DNA of 64,000 nucleotides from Pseudomonas anatoliensis (GTDB taxonomy: Bacteria; Pseudomonadota; Gammaproteobacteria; Pseudomonadales; Pseudomonadaceae), in NCBI RefSeq assembly GCF_017976235.1, contig NZ_JACVHC010000002.1, forward strand, positions 434,001 through 498,000, read 5' to 3'. Made by a program: the position numbers and the translations under genes. Within the stretch, counting starts at the first letter, position 1. Every line of letters starts with the position of its first letter. The notes beneath the pieces were generated by a model. It worked only from the letters and a program-made list of their open reading frames with translations. It did no database searches and was not told where the DNA came from. Positions 16,762-25,906 of this stretch are shown piece by piece.

Positions 16762-18384
16762 ATGCTGCAAAAATCCCTGAGAGCGCAAATTCTCGCCCTG
16801 CTGAGCGGTAGCCTGCTGGCGGTCTTGTTGATCGCGTTGGCCTGTTTTCATTTCCTCTCCAACGGCGTGCAAAGCTACAGCCAATTGATCGCCGGCCCGT
16901 TGCACACTTCGCAATTGATCGATGAAGCCAACCTGCAATTCAAGGTGCAGGTACAGGAATGGAAAAACGTCCTGCTGCGCGGCAAGCAGCCGGCGGATCT
17001 GGCCAAGTACTGGGGCCAGTTTGAAGATCGCCAGCGCGATGTGCAGAGAATCCTCGGCGAACTGGCCAGCCAGAAAGGCATCGAGCCAAGCCTGAAAACC
17101 CGCATCGAGCGCTTGCGTGAAGAGCATCGTCAGTTGGCCGGCGCCTACCAGAAGGGCCGTGATGCCTACGTCGCCGCGGGTGGCGATTCTGCTGCCGGTG
17201 ACGCAGCTGTCAAAGGTGTCGATCGCGCTGCCAGCGATCAGATGAGCGAACTGGTCGCCGAATTGCGCAAGCAGGGCACCGAGCAGTCGGCGTTGATCAG
17301 TGCCGAGGCCGATCGCACCGTATGGCTGGGGCTGTTGGTGATGCTCGCTTCGGGTCTGTTGATCGGGCTGTTGAGCCTGTGGCTGGTCAACCGCAACCTG
17401 ATCGAGCCGATCCGCAAACTCATCGATTACGTCACCCAACTGAGCCGCGGCAAACTGGCCGAACGGGTGGTCAGCGACCGTCAGGATGAGCTGGGTAACC
17501 TCGCCGCAGCCGCCAACACCCTGCGCGATTTTCTCGCGGATACGTTCACTCGTTTGCAGCGCAGCGCCAGTGATCTGGACAGCGCCAGCGGCGAGTTGAA
17601 CGCCATCGCCACGACCATGGCCGGCGGCACCAACGAGCAGTTCAACCGCACCGACCAGGTAGCCACGGCGATGAACGAAATGTCCGCCACCGCCCAGGAA
17701 GTCGCGCGTCACGCCGCCGATGCCGCGCGAGCTGCCGACGATGCCGACCAGTCCGCCCAGCAGGGTGAAAAGGTCATGCAAAGCACCATCCATTCCATCA
17801 CGCTGATGCGCAGCGAAATCGCCAACACCGCCACGGTCATTCGTCGTCTCGAAGCCGACAGCGGCCGCATCGGCAAGGTGCTGGAAGTGATTCGTGGCAT
17901 CGCCGAACAGACCAACCTGCTGGCGCTCAACGCGGCGATTGAAGCGGCGCGTGCCGGAGAGGCCGGGCGCGGTTTTGCGGTGGTCGCTGACGAAGTGCGC
18001 AACCTGGCGCAGCGCACGGCGGAGTCGATCATCGAGATCAACCAGATCATTCAGAGCGTGCAGACCGGCGCGGTAGACGCGGCGCAAGCCATCGATAGCG
18101 GCCAGACCCGCAGCGACGAAAGCGTTGAGCAAGTGACACAGGCGGGCGCCATGCTTGAGCGCATCACCCACGCGGTGGAAGCGATTCGCGACATGAACCG
18201 TCAGATCGCCACGGCGGCCGAAGAGCAGACGTCGGTCGCCGAGGACATCTCGCGCAACCTGACTGAGATCACCTCGATCGCCAGCACTAACCTCGACAAC
18301 GTGCAGCGCACCGAAAGCGCCAGCCAGAATCTGCACGGCCTGTCCGGGCAACTGAACGAAGTCACCGCTCGCCTGAGCGCGTGA
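16762..18384 (+). CDS. Methyl-accepting chemotaxis protein
   Basis: A 540-residue transmembrane chemoreceptor. It has an N-terminal membrane helix (residues ~12-32), a periplasmic helical sensor of about 155 residues, and a second membrane helix (near [20 protein letters not shown]). A HAMP domain follows ([20 protein letters not shown]), then the cytoplasmic hairpin with [20 protein letters not shown] and [17 protein letters not shown] at the CheA/CheW contact tip. The sensor is probably a four-helix bundle. The ligand is unknown. A strong hairpin follows the gene. Confidence 0.92.
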   Translation: MLQKSLRAQILALLSGSLLAVLLIALACFHFLSNGVQSYSQLIAGPLHTSQLIDEANLQFKVQVQEWKNVLLRGKQPADLAKYWGQFEDRQRDVQRILGELASQKGIEPSLKTRIERLREEHRQLAGAYQKGRDAYVAAGGDSAAGDAAVKGVDRAASDQMSELVAELRKQGTEQSALISAEADRTVWLGLLVMLASGLLIGLLSLWLVNRNLIEPIRKLIDYVTQLSRGKLAERVVSDRQDELGNLAAAANTLRDFLADTFTRLQRSASDLDSASGELNAIATTMAGGTNEQFNRTDQVATAMNEMSATAQEVARHAADAARAADDADQSAQQGEKVMQSTIHSITLMRSEIANTATVIRRLEADSGRIGKVLEVIRGIAEQTNLLALNAAIEAARAGEAGRGFAVVADEVRNLAQRTAESIIEINQIIQSVQTGAVDAAQAIDSGQTRSDESVEQVTQAGAMLERITHAVEAIRDMNRQIATAAEEQTSVAEDISRNLTEITSIASTNLDNVQRTESASQNLHGLSGQLNEVTARLSA

Positions 18385-18390
18385 TCCGTT

Positions 18391-18429
18391 GACTGTGTAC
18401 CGATTCGGATACCGAGTCGGTACACAGTC
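18391..18429 (+). terminator. Long hairpin after the chemoreceptor gene
   Basis: GACTGTGTACCGA and TCGGTACACAGTC form a perfect 13-bp stem around a 13-base loop, starting 7 bases after the stop codon. It lacks a long T tract, so it may act as a transcript-stabilising end rather than a strict terminator. Confidence 0.6.
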
Positions 18430-18493
18430 GATCTCAATTTGACGCGACCATGGCCGATGTCCGGGGATCTATAACCGGCATTGGAGCACTCCC

Positions 18494-18928
18494 ATGGTCA
18501 GCCTCACCTCTGTTTCGATCACTCAACCTGTGGCCACCTCGGTCAGCAAAGCCTCGGCCAGTGAAGACACCTCGACCACCGCGACTGCCAGCACCGGCGA
18601 TACTGGCGATACCAGTAAAGTTGCCGCAGGCGGCGGGGCTGCACCGGCGGGTGGCGGCAGTTCCAGTAGCTCAGAATCGGACACGGTAAAAGAACTGCGC
18701 AAGCAGATCGCCGAGTTGCAAAAGCAGTTGCAGGAACAGCAACAAGCGCTGCAAGCGGCACAGGCGAAGCAGCAAAGTGCCGATGCGAAAGCGGCAGATG
18801 TTGCGGCGGCACAAGCGCAAGTCACGGCAACTTCGGCCTCGCTGCAAACGGCGACGGCAGGGTTGTTGCAGGCGTTGCAGGATTCGGATTCGAGCACGTC
18901 CGGTTCGTTGGTCAGTACTTCTGCCTAA
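18494..18928 (+). CDS. Coiled-coil, Ser/Ala/Gly-rich protein (FlxA-like)
   Basis: A 144-residue protein preceded by a good GGAG site. The first ~65 residues are Ser/Thr/Gly-rich and probably disordered (with GGGAAPAGGGSSSSS). Next comes a Gln/Glu/Lys heptad region (VKELRKQIAELQKQLQEQQQ, residues ~65-84) predicted to form a coiled coil, then an Ala/Gln-rich helix. The layout resembles FlxA-family proteins. No signal peptide or membrane segment is visible. Function unknown. Confidence 0.7.
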   Translation: MVSLTSVSITQPVATSVSKASASEDTSTTATASTGDTGDTSKVAAGGGAAPAGGGSSSSSESDTVKELRKQIAELQKQLQEQQQALQAAQAKQQSADAKAADVAAAQAQVTATSASLQTATAGLLQALQDSDSSTSGSLVSTSA

Positions 18929-18948
18929 ACCCTCAACTGCGATATCTA

Positions 18949-19035
18949 TGTAGGAGCTGCGGCACGCTGCGATCTTTTGATTGTAAAAAACCAGATCAAA
19001 AGATCGCAGCCTCGTTTCACTCGACAGCTCCTACA
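18949..19035. repeat. REP-type palindromic pair
   Basis: TGTAGGAGCTGCGGCACGCT...TTTTGATT, then GATCAAAAGATCGCAGCC...ACAGCTCCTACA, with the GTTTCACTCGA variant in the right arm. Confidence 0.85.
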
Positions 19036-19078
19036 GGGTTCTAGCCAGCCGCACAATGTTGTGGCCGACGCGGTCATT

Positions 19079-19167
19079 GTAGGAGTGAGCCTGCTCGCGA
19101 AAGCGCTAGCCCCGCCAGGATTGATGTCGACTGACACTACGCATTCGTGAGCAGGCTCACTCCTGCA
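19079..19167. repeat. Second-family REP pair (GGAGTGAGCCTGCTCGCGA)
   Basis: TGTAGGAGTGAGCCTGCTCG at 19079 and its inverse CGTGAGCAGGCTCACTCCTG at 19146 flank ~45 bases. This differs from the more common GGAGCTGCC family. A single arm of the same family occurs at 19647. Confidence 0.85.
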
Positions 19168-19189
19168 ACGATTTACTCCAGACGTAAAA

Positions 19190-19222
19190 AAGCCGCACGA
19201 TCTTTCAATCGTGCGGCTTTGG
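19190..19222 (-). terminator. Rho-independent terminator of the PepSY gene
   Basis: GCCGCACGA and TCGTGCGGC (9 bp, 8-base loop). On the minus strand the stem is followed by a T6 run, immediately downstream of the PepSY gene stop. Confidence 0.88.
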
Positions 19223-19234
19223 TTAAACGGTGTA

Positions 19235-19540
19235 TCAAGTGTCTTGCTTGTCGCTCAGCACTTTGCCAGTGGTAGCGTCAAAGTCCACATCGAACTCTTT
19301 GCCATCAGCCGTTTTCAATTCAACTTCATACTCGTAACCGTTGAAGTGGTTGTCCAGGTCGGTGTCAGTGATGGTCGCACCCGGATGCAGTTTCAGTGCA
19401 GCCTCGTTCATCGATTCCAGCGACTTGATCTTGCCGGACTTGACCAGCTCAGGGATCTGATCGACGCGTACATCAGCCTGAGCGATACCCGCGGTGAGGG
19501 TCAGGGCAGCAGCAGTAAACAGGGCAGTCAAAGTTTTCAT
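19235..19540 (-). CDS. PepSY-domain periplasmic protein
   Basis: A 101-residue protein with a signal peptide (MKTLTALFTAAALTLTAGIA, cleavage after AQA near residue 22). It also has a PepSY-type C-terminus (YEYEVELKTADGKEFDVDFD, residues ~70-89, ending in GKVLSDKQD). AAGGAA lies 7 bases upstream of the chosen ATG. PepSY proteins are exported and thought to modulate proteases or sense the envelope. It is monocistronic, with its own terminator. Confidence 0.85.
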   Translation of the reverse strand: MKTLTALFTAAALTLTAGIAQADVRVDQIPELVKSGKIKSLESMNEAALKLHPGATITDTDLDNHFNGYEYEVELKTADGKEFDVDFDATTGKVLSDKQDT

Positions 19541-19646
19541 CGGTTCATTCCTTCGTTTGTTTAAGTGCGTGTTCTGTTGAAGTGAGTTCAGATTAGCCAA
19601 CGCAACTTAATTCACCCTTAAAACCCCACATCGCGTGCAGGGCTCT

Positions 19647-19674
19647 TGTAGGAGTGAGCCTGCTCGCGATGCGG
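19647..19674. repeat. Single arm of the second REP family
   Basis: TGTAGGAGTGAGCCTGCTCG followed by CGATGCGG, between the PepSY gene and glpQ. No inverse partner was found nearby. Confidence 0.7.
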
Positions 19675-19691
19675 ACAACCCGGTTTAACGA

Positions 19692-20819
19692 TCAGAACCC
19701 GTTGTTCTTCAACACCTGATCAACGCTCGCGGCGGCTGGGCGTTTATAGAACTTCAACAGTTCGCTGGCGCGGTTGGTAAAAATGCCATCGACGCCTGCG
19801 GCCATGACTTTGTCGAAGTCCACCGGCTCATCGACGGTGTAGACGTGCACCAGCAGGCCCTGATCGTGGGTGTACTGGTTCATCCACGGCTGCACCAGAT
19901 CCGAATAACTCTGGTCGCCACCTTGGTTGAGCTTCGCCGAAGGGCCTGTGCCGATAGCGCCCTGAGCCTTGGCGTAATCAACCCATTGTTTAAATTCGGC
20001 TTCGGATTTCGGTTCCTGCTTGCCGTAGAAAGCGTTTTTGTCTTTCTCGCCGGACTCGGCAAACGTCACCTTGGATTTCGGCTCGATGCTGCCTTCGCCG
20101 ACCCACAGCAGCAGAATCTTCGGCACTTGCGGCATTTCCTTTTGCAGCAGTTCGAGGCTGTTCTTCTCGAAGGTTTGCAGGATCACCTTGCCTTTGCCCT
20201 GGCCGACACCCAGCGCACTTTTCGCCAGTTTCGAACCCGCCGGGCTGAGCCAGCCGCGATCCTGCAGTTTCTCCTTCAAGTCTTTCTCTAAACCGGGGAA
20301 CAGCTGCGGCTCTTTGGTCTCGATGTACAGGCCAGGTTTGTGCTGCGGATTGGCCTGGGCGATGTCGATGACTTCATCGAGAGTAAGAATTTTCAGCCCG
20401 GCGTAGGATGGGCGCGCGCGGTCCGGGTATTTGGTGTTGAACCAACTGCCGGCATCGAGGGTTTTCAGCTCTGCCATGGTGAAGGCGTTGGCCGGGCTGT
20501 CCTTGCGATCCGGGAATTTGCTGGCGACGTCGGTGGTGCGCTGCAGATTGTCGTCGTGCAGGACGAACAGCACGCCGTCCTTGCTGCGCTGCAAGTCCAT
20601 TTCCAGATAATCGGCGCCGAGGTCACGGGCCAGTTTGTAGGCCGCGGCGGTGGATTCCGGTGCATCGAATGATGCGCCACGGTGGGCGATCACCGCCGGG
20701 TGCGGGATGCCGTGAGCTGCAGCCACGGCGTTCGGATCGCTGTGAGTGGCGGCATGCGCCTGACTGAAACCGAGCAACAGGCTCAGCATGAGGGCGCTTT
20801 TGGTGAAAGTGGCGGGCAT
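19692..20819 (-). CDS. glpQ: Glycerophosphodiester phosphodiesterase GlpQ (periplasmic)
   Basis: A 375-residue protein with a signal peptide (SALMLSLLLGFSQAHA, mature start near residue 24). The GDPD catalytic motifs are intact: HRGASFDAPESTAAAY (His-Arg and Glu), then DYLEMDLQRSKDGVLFVLHD with the Glu-x-Asp metal ligands and the second catalytic His. It hydrolyses deacylated phospholipids to glycerol-3-phosphate and an alcohol in the periplasm. AAGGAA precedes the chosen ATG; longer starts upstream have no such site. Confidence 0.92.
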   Translation of the reverse strand: MPATFTKSALMLSLLLGFSQAHAATHSDPNAVAAAHGIPHPAVIAHRGASFDAPESTAAAYKLARDLGADYLEMDLQRSKDGVLFVLHDDNLQRTTDVASKFPDRKDSPANAFTMAELKTLDAGSWFNTKYPDRARPSYAGLKILTLDEVIDIAQANPQHKPGLYIETKEPQLFPGLEKDLKEKLQDRGWLSPAGSKLAKSALGVGQGKGKVILQTFEKNSLELLQKEMPQVPKILLLWVGEGSIEPKSKVTFAESGEKDKNAFYGKQEPKSEAEFKQWVDYAKAQGAIGTGPSAKLNQGGDQSYSDLVQPWMNQYTHDQGLLVHVYTVDEPVDFDKVMAAGVDGIFTNRASELLKFYKRPAAASVDQVLKNNGF

Positions 20820-21041
20820 GGTCGAGTTCCTTTCGCAGGGCATTTTCAAAGACGTACCTTTTAACAACTGAATCGATTGCATGCTATCGCCAGACCGACA
20901 TAAACCTATTAAAAGCGATATTTCCTGCACTTTTGTGGTGCTGTTTGCAGTACGCTTGCCCTCGGCAGACGTCCCGGCAGAGGGCGCGCCGTTCAGTTGC
21001 CCTGCGTGTAAACCATCGATCAACATTTCGTGAGGTTTACC

Positions 21042-21368
21042 ATGCGCATCACCTCCCAACTCATCTGCCAGGCAGCCGACGACCTCAAGGGCTTTGTCGG
21101 CCTCAACCGCAAAACCGGCCAGTACATCGTGCGCTTCAGCGAAGACTCGTTCGGCATGGACGTGGCGGATGACGGCATTATCCCGACCAGCGAATTCGTC
21201 TGGTCCCAGATTTCGCCAACGACCATGACGTTGAAGCGTGAGCTGATTCAGTTGCTGCTGGATCAGAATGTTGACGACCGGATCAACATCACCGAACCGT
21301 TGCGGGTGTATATGAGCAAGCGTGAAGTGCCGGAGATTGAGGCGGTGCGGAGTTTGGTGCGGGGCTGA
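21042..21368 (+). CDS. DUF2025-family protein
   Basis: A 108-residue cytoplasmic protein matching the DUF2025 family, which I know from Pseudomonas (P. aeruginosa PA1123 group). It contains GFVGLNRKTGQYIVRFSEDS (residues ~22-41) and DGIIPTSEFVW. GTGAGG lies upstream of the ATG. No signal peptide, membrane segment or catalytic motif is visible. It is divergent from glpQ across a 222-base gap. Function unknown. Confidence 0.78.
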   Translation: MRITSQLICQAADDLKGFVGLNRKTGQYIVRFSEDSFGMDVADDGIIPTSEFVWSQISPTTMTLKRELIQLLLDQNVDDRINITEPLRVYMSKREVPEIEAVRSLVRG

Positions 21369-21394
21369 GGTTTTTGCTGTGGCTGTCAGGGCCT

Positions 21395-21476
21395 CATCGC
21401 TGGCAAGCCAGCTCCCACAGGTACGGCGTGATCTTCAGAGCAACACCTAACCTGTGGGAGCTGGCTTGCCAGCGAT
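21395..21476. repeat. Third-family REP pair (GCTGGCTTGCCAGC)
   Basis: ATCGCTGGCAAGCCAGCTCC and, inverted, GGAGCTGGCTTGCCAGCGAT, with ~31 bases between. The same family recurs at 53768. Confidence 0.88.
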
Positions 21477-21501
21477 GGGGCCTGTGAGTACACCGCAATA
21501 C

Positions 21502-21807
21502 TCACTGGCCAAATCGATATTCACGCTCCACCCGACACACCCGCGTATGAAACGACGAATACCAGGTCGACCGCCCATGCTGCTGAATCAGTCGATGCTC
21601 GGGATGCTGCCGCCACGCCAGAATCGCCGCTTCGCTCTCCCAATACGACACCGTGATCCCGACGCCATCCGTGCCTCGAACCGACTCAACACCGAGAAAA
21701 CCCGGCTGTTCGCTCACCAATTTGGCCATGCGCTCAGCCGCTTCGGCATAACCGTTGTCACCCTCGGTACGGGTCGAGGTAAAAATCACCGCAAAACAAG
21801 ACGTCAT
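21502..21807 (-). CDS. Antibiotic biosynthesis monooxygenase-fold (ABM) protein
   Basis: A 101-residue ABM-fold protein. Its core FAVIFTSTRT...GYAEAAERMAKLVSEQPGF and HPEHRLIQQHGRSTWYSSF fit small dimeric ferredoxin-like monooxygenases and heme-degradation relatives. The ATG shares a base with the stop of the upstream gene (TGATG), so the two are translationally coupled. The reaction is unknown. Confidence 0.8.
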   Translation of the reverse strand: MTSCFAVIFTSTRTEGDNGYAEAAERMAKLVSEQPGFLGVESVRGTDGVGITVSYWESEAAILAWRQHPEHRLIQQHGRSTWYSSFHTRVCRVEREYRFGQ

Positions 21808-22505
21808 CAACGTGGCTCCGCGCAGGCTTCAACAAATGCTCGGACCAGCGGTGGCATCTGTCCCTTGAGTGCCGCGCGTTCCGGTTGAAACAACGTCGCG
21901 ACGAAAAACGGATGGTTTTTCAATTCGATCGCCCGTAAATCCCCGGCCGAATCATGACCCACAGCCTGTAGCTGATGTTCTAAAAGCTGCGCTTCAAACT
22001 GCGGATTCACACCGAAGCGGCAGCGATAGCCTTCATGAATCTCCGACGTTTCGTACGCCTTGGCGATCAACGAACCGGGCAGTAGATGAATGCTGTCGAT
22101 GGCTTCGACCAGCGAACAGGTAAGGGGTGTGAGCACTGCTCTTTCGGAGTCGGGCGAGGTTTCGCCATGTTCAGCATCCGTCCAGCCCAGCACATTGCGG
22201 GAAAATTCCAGTACCGCATGTTGAAAACCGCCGCAGGTGCCGAGGAAAGGGCGTTGCTGTTCGCGGGCAAAACGAATCGCCATGAGCGCGCCAGCTTCGC
22301 TTTTGTAAGGGCTGGCAGGCACACACCAGAAACCGTCGAACCTGTTTAAGGGTGTATCAGCGTGGATTTGATCGGTGGCCAACCATTCGAATTGCACGTG
22401 GCGATGGAGGTGTTCGGCGACCAGACCAAGGGCCACAGGTATGGCTTGGTGGGCAGTGACTTGCGGGTCGTAATCGCCGATCAGGGCAATGGAAATGGCG
22501 TCCAT
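21807..22505 (-). CDS. CTP synthase-like class I glutamine amidotransferase domain protein
   Basis: A 232-residue stand-alone relative of the CTP synthase amidotransferase half. The nucleophile elbow reads PFLGTCGGFQHAVLEF (residues ~91-106, with Cys), and NHPFFVATLFQPE carries the motif near the catalytic His, although the usual His is replaced by Leu-Phe. It lacks the synthetase domain of PyrG. AAAGGAAAT lies before the ATG. The downstream ABM gene is coupled to it. The substrate is unknown; an atypical glutaminase is possible but unproven. Confidence 0.78.
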   Translation of the reverse strand: MDAISIALIGDYDPQVTAHQAIPVALGLVAEHLHRHVQFEWLATDQIHADTPLNRFDGFWCVPASPYKSEAGALMAIRFAREQQRPFLGTCGGFQHAVLEFSRNVLGWTDAEHGETSPDSERAVLTPLTCSLVEAIDSIHLLPGSLIAKAYETSEIHEGYRCRFGVNPQFEAQLLEHQLQAVGHDSAGDLRAIELKNHPFFVATLFQPERAALKGQMPPLVRAFVEACAEPR

Positions 22506-22540
22506 GGGATTTCCTTTGTGTGACGAAAGTGAAGAGTCGT

Positions 22541-22634
22541 TGTGGCGAGGGGATTTATCCCCGACCGACTGCACAGCAGTCGTCTCTTCTTGGGGCCGCT
22601 TCGCAGCCCATCGGGGATAAATCCCCTCGCCACA
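22541..22634. repeat. Fourth-family palindromic pair (GGCGAGGGGATTTATCCCC)
   Basis: TGTGGCGAGGGGATTTATCC and its inverse GGATAAATCCCCTCGCCACA flank ~47 bases. Related copies lie at 27817 and 33249. Confidence 0.88.
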
Positions 22635-22653
22635 GGGTGGTGGTCACTATAGA

Positions 22654-23568
22654 TTGGCGCTCACGCACTCAATATTGGCGTTTCCCCAAGTGATCAATGC
22701 ACCCGCGCACTATCGACTCGATTACCCGGATCTGGCGCTGATCCTCGCCTTGGTACGCGGCGGCTCTCTGGCCCGCGCTTCGCAGCTGTTGAAGGTCGAT
22801 GTGTCGACGGTGTTCCGCGCCGTCCGCCGTCTCGAAGCCGCGCTCGGTCAGCAACTGTTCGAAAAAAGTCGCGCCGGATACTTGCCCACAACTTTGGCGC
22901 AGACGCTTTCCGAGCAGGCTGAACGCGCAGAGCAGGCACTCGACGCGGCGCGGATCGGTGTGGAGCAGGGCGGCGAAGTGATCAGCGGTACGGTGCGGCT
23001 GACCTGCACCGATTCAGTGTTGCAAGGCTTGCTGCTGCCGGCGCTGGCGCAGTTCATGCCCAACTATCCGGCGCTGACCATTGAACTGAGCACCTCCAAC
23101 GATTTCGCCAACCTCAGCCGCCGCGATGCCGACATCGCCTTGCGGCTGACGCGTACACCGCCAGAGCACTTGGTCGGACGGCAATTGGCGAAGGTTTCCT
23201 ACAGGGTTTGCGCCAGTGCAGGTTATCTGCAAAACGTCGACACGGCGGATCTGGCTGCACTGACCTGGATCGCTCCGGACGACTTCCTTCCCGATCACCC
23301 GACCATCGCCTGGCGCCGCCAGCATTTGCCCGGCGTGACCCCGGGATATCGCTGCAACAGCATGCTGTCGGTCACGGAACTGGTGCGCGCCGGCCTCGGC
23401 GTGGCGGCGTTGCCGGATTTTCTTATCAACGATGATTTGCAGGCGCTGAGCGAGCCGTTGCACGGCTATGACACGGCGCTGTGGCTACTGACGCGTCCGG
23501 ATTGCCGGGCGTTGCGCTCGGTGGTGACGCTGTTCGATGAGCTGGGGCGGGCGTTGCGTTTAGCCTGA
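22654..23568 (+). CDS. LysR-family transcriptional regulator
   Basis: A LysR regulator of up to 304 residues. The helix-turn-helix is in RGGSLARASQLLKVDVSTVF, with FEKSRAGYLPT marking the wing. The effector domain starts near GTVRLTCTDSV. The start is uncertain: a TTG at 22654 gives the longest form, and a GTG at 22690 removes twelve residues and fits usual LysR lengths better; neither has a strong ribosome-binding site. It is divergent from the amidotransferase-ABM pair and may control it. Confidence 0.82.
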   Translation: MALTHSILAFPQVINAPAHYRLDYPDLALILALVRGGSLARASQLLKVDVSTVFRAVRRLEAALGQQLFEKSRAGYLPTTLAQTLSEQAERAEQALDAARIGVEQGGEVISGTVRLTCTDSVLQGLLLPALAQFMPNYPALTIELSTSNDFANLSRRDADIALRLTRTPPEHLVGRQLAKVSYRVCASAGYLQNVDTADLAALTWIAPDDFLPDHPTIAWRRQHLPGVTPGYRCNSMLSVTELVRAGLGVAALPDFLINDDLQALSEPLHGYDTALWLLTRPDCRALRSVVTLFDELGRALRLA

Positions 23569-24099
23569 TCAACGCTGTGGGTTCTCGCGCATGTGCGCGT
23601 GCAACTCGCTGGTCAGGCCTTCGATGCGCTCCGTGAGGTTTTTCGTCATTTCGGTAAGTCGGGTGTTTTGTTCCAGCAACGCCAGCAATTGCGCGGAGTT
23701 CTTCGCCGCCTCAGCCTGACGTTCGGTATTGGCCTGTGCCAGCGCTTCACGGTGCTGCGCATCGGCGTCGGCCTGCGCCTTGTCGCGCGCGGCCTGACGG
23801 GTTTGCGCGAGCAGGATCAGTGGCGCGGCGTAGGCCGCCTGCAGGCTGAAGGCCAGGTTCAGCAGGATGAACGGGTAGACGTCGAATTGAGTCACGCCCC
23901 AAACGTTGAGGCCGATCCACACCGCAACAATCAAGGTTTGCGCGCCAAGGAACAGCGGCGTGCCGAAGAACCGCGCAAAGGCTTCGGCGCGCAAGGCGAA
24001 GGCGTCGTTACCGAAGGTCGTGTTCAGGTGGGCGTGGGGGCGGTGGAAGCGCAGGTGATCGACGGGGGCGGGGGATGTTTCGGGTTTTTCGTTGTTCAT
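23569..24099 (-). CDS. DUF1003-family membrane protein
   Basis: A 176-residue protein of the DUF1003 type. It has two membrane helices (GAQTLIVAVWIGLNVWGV, residues ~52-69, and PFILLNLAFSLQAAYAAPLI, residues ~76-95). A cytoplasmic coiled-coil tail follows that is rich in Ala, Gln and Glu. The paired-helix core with QTRQAARDK after the second helix matches the family. Function unknown. It is convergent with the LysR gene and abuts its stop. Confidence 0.82.
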   Translation of the reverse strand: MNNEKPETSPAPVDHLRFHRPHAHLNTTFGNDAFALRAEAFARFFGTPLFLGAQTLIVAVWIGLNVWGVTQFDVYPFILLNLAFSLQAAYAAPLILLAQTRQAARDKAQADADAQHREALAQANTERQAEAAKNSAQLLALLEQNTRLTEMTKNLTERIEGLTSELHAHMRENPQR

Positions 24100-24165
24100 G
24101 GTGTGCTCGGCAGGACTTCGGACGTGCCGTCACTATAGCTCTGCGTTGTGGCGGCCGGCCTCTTC

Positions 24166-24250
24166 GCGGGCAAGTCCGCACAGGTTCAGCAGTCGTACAC
24201 AGCATGTGTGATTGACTCATTCCCTGTGGGAGCGGGCTTGCCTGCGAAGG
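24166..24250. repeat. Worn REP-like pair
   Basis: A CTTCGCGGGCAAGTCCGCAC-like arm and, ~45 bases on, TGTGGGAGCGGGCTTGCCTG then CGAAGG. The pairing is imperfect. It follows the same design as the GCTGGCTTGCCAGC family. Confidence 0.55.
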
Positions 24251-24282
24251 TCGCGACCCGGTCTATCGCCCCTGCACAACCC

Positions 24283-25602
24283 TCAATTCGGCGCCCGCTC
24301 ATTGGCAAACATGCTCACCGCCTGCACTGCTTCACTGGCGCCATCACGAATCTGCAAGATCACCGTACCCGCCTGATCCGCCAGTTCCACGCCTTGGGCC
24401 GCGCGATCGCGGGTGCCGTCCATGCTCTTGATCGCCTGGCGGGTTTCGCTCTGGATCAAACCGATCATGTTGGAAATTTCCGCTGTGGAGCCGCTGGTAC
24501 GCGCCGCCAGTTGCCGGACTTCATCGGCCACCACCGCAAAACCACGGCCCTGTTCACCGGCTCGCGCCGCTTCGATGGCAGCGTTGAGCGCCAGCAAGTT
24601 GGTCTGGTCAGCAATCGCGCGAATGGTGTTGACGATGGCCGTGATCTGCTCCGAGCGTTCACCCAGATGGGCGATCAGCGTCGAAGACGCGGCAATGTCC
24701 TCAGCAATTTCGCGCATTTCGCTGGCCGCTTGTTGAATGACCTGAGTGCCTTGTTCGGCGACTTTCCGCGTCTCGACCGAGATGTGATAGGCGGCGCTGG
24801 CACTGCGCGCGTCTTGCTCGTGTTGTTCGACCCGAGCGGTGACGTCCGAGGCGAATTTCACCACTTTGCACAAACGGCCGGAGGCGTCGTAAACCGGGTT
24901 GTAATTGGCCTCCAGCCAAACGGTCTGGCCGCGCTTGTCGACGCGTTCGAACTGGCCCTGAAAGAACTCCCCCTGATTCAACCGTCGCCAGAAATCCTGA
25001 TACGCGCTGCTGTTGACCAATTCTGCGGTGCAGAACAAACGGTGATGTTTGCCTTTGAGCTCGGCGAGTGTGTAACCCATGCGCGTCAGAAAATTCTGGT
25101 TGGCCGTGATAATGCTGCCGTCGAGGTTGAATTCAATCACCGCCATTGCCCGGTCGATCGCCTCCAACTTGGCGTTGGCCTCGCTTTCCTGCTGCACCTT
25201 GGCCGTGACGTCCATCGCGTACTTGACCACTTTCACCACGCGTCCGGCGACATCCTTGATCGGGTTGTAACTGGCTTCGAGCCAGACCGACTGGCCTTTG
25301 CTATTGATGCGTTCGAACGTGCCGGACTGAAACTCACCTCTTTTCAGGCGTGACCACAACTCGCTGTACTGAGCACTGCGACCAAACTCAGGCGTGCAGA
25401 ACAGACGATGGGGTTGGCCGATCGCTTGTTCGGCGCGGTAACCCATGGTTTTGAGGAAGTTGTCGTTGGCACTCAACACGACGGCGTCGAGATCGAACTC
25501 AATCACCGCCATTGAGCGGTTGATTGCATCGAGCAAGCCGTTCTGTTGAGTGAGGGTCTGTTGAAGGTCGTCGAGGGCGGATTTGTGGCGATTGAAGAAC
25601 AT
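24283..25602 (-). CDS. bdlA: Cytoplasmic PAS-PAS chemoreceptor (BdlA-like)
   Basis: A 439-residue soluble methyl-accepting protein with no membrane helix. Two tandem PAS domains (residues ~22-120 and ~143-243) share near-identical phrases: [30 protein letters not shown] and WLEA.YNP. A short MCP signalling hairpin follows, with [20 protein letters not shown] (residues ~348-367). P. aeruginosa BdlA has this layout and controls biofilm dispersal by sensing redox or nutrient change. The symbol is by resemblance and not certain. Confidence 0.8.
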   Translation of the reverse strand: MFFNRHKSALDDLQQTLTQQNGLLDAINRSMAVIEFDLDAVVLSANDNFLKTMGYRAEQAIGQPHRLFCTPEFGRSAQYSELWSRLKRGEFQSGTFERINSKGQSVWLEASYNPIKDVAGRVVKVVKYAMDVTAKVQQESEANAKLEAIDRAMAVIEFNLDGSIITANQNFLTRMGYTLAELKGKHHRLFCTAELVNSSAYQDFWRRLNQGEFFQGQFERVDKRGQTVWLEANYNPVYDASGRLCKVVKFASDVTARVEQHEQDARSASAAYHISVETRKVAEQGTQVIQQAASEMREIAEDIAASSTLIAHLGERSEQITAIVNTIRAIADQTNLLALNAAIEAARAGEQGRGFAVVADEVRQLAARTSGSTAEISNMIGLIQSETRQAIKSMDGTRDRAAQGVELADQAGTVILQIRDGASEAVQAVSMFANERAPN

Positions 25603-25906
25603 GGCGCATACCTGGAAGTAGGGAAAGACTGGGTTTTGTCCCTGTTTCCGCGGGGGCAGGCCAAGCTGAGGGTTATTGGCATTGGCTGCAAAGTGCCAGC
25701 ATCCAGGCTGGCCGACGAATCTTATACAGACTTATACGTCCTGTACAAGAAACTGCTGTTTCGAAATTGTACGAATGTGCTCAGATGCCGGTTCGCGATT
25801 CAGCTATTGCAGCACGGCATCGCCGTCGATATGCCGTAGCTGTCATTGATGAGCTTGAAATGATCGATGTCGATCAGCTGTTGTGCTGTTGCAGGGGAAG
25901 GTCGAT
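25603..25906. other. 304-base upstream region of the BdlA-like gene
   Basis: No convincing gene. It holds the BdlA-like promoter and the end of the TetR transcript. It is AT-richer near 25730-25790, where CTTATACAGACTTATAC and TGTACAAG elements occur, along with a GAAAC-N4-GTTTC palindrome. Confidence 0.5.
25749..25762. promoter_or_regulatory. PsrA-like palindrome GAAAC-N4-GTTTC
   Basis: GAAACTGCTGTTTC, 147 bases upstream of the BdlA-like start codon. It fits the GAAAC-N4-GTTTC pattern known for the fatty-acid-responsive TetR-type regulator PsrA in pseudomonads. A single 14-base match may be chance. Confidence 0.35.

Noticed and set aside
16738..18351. 537-residue frame opposite the chemoreceptor gene
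   Set aside because: Antisense shadow; the plus-strand product has full HAMP and MCP motifs.
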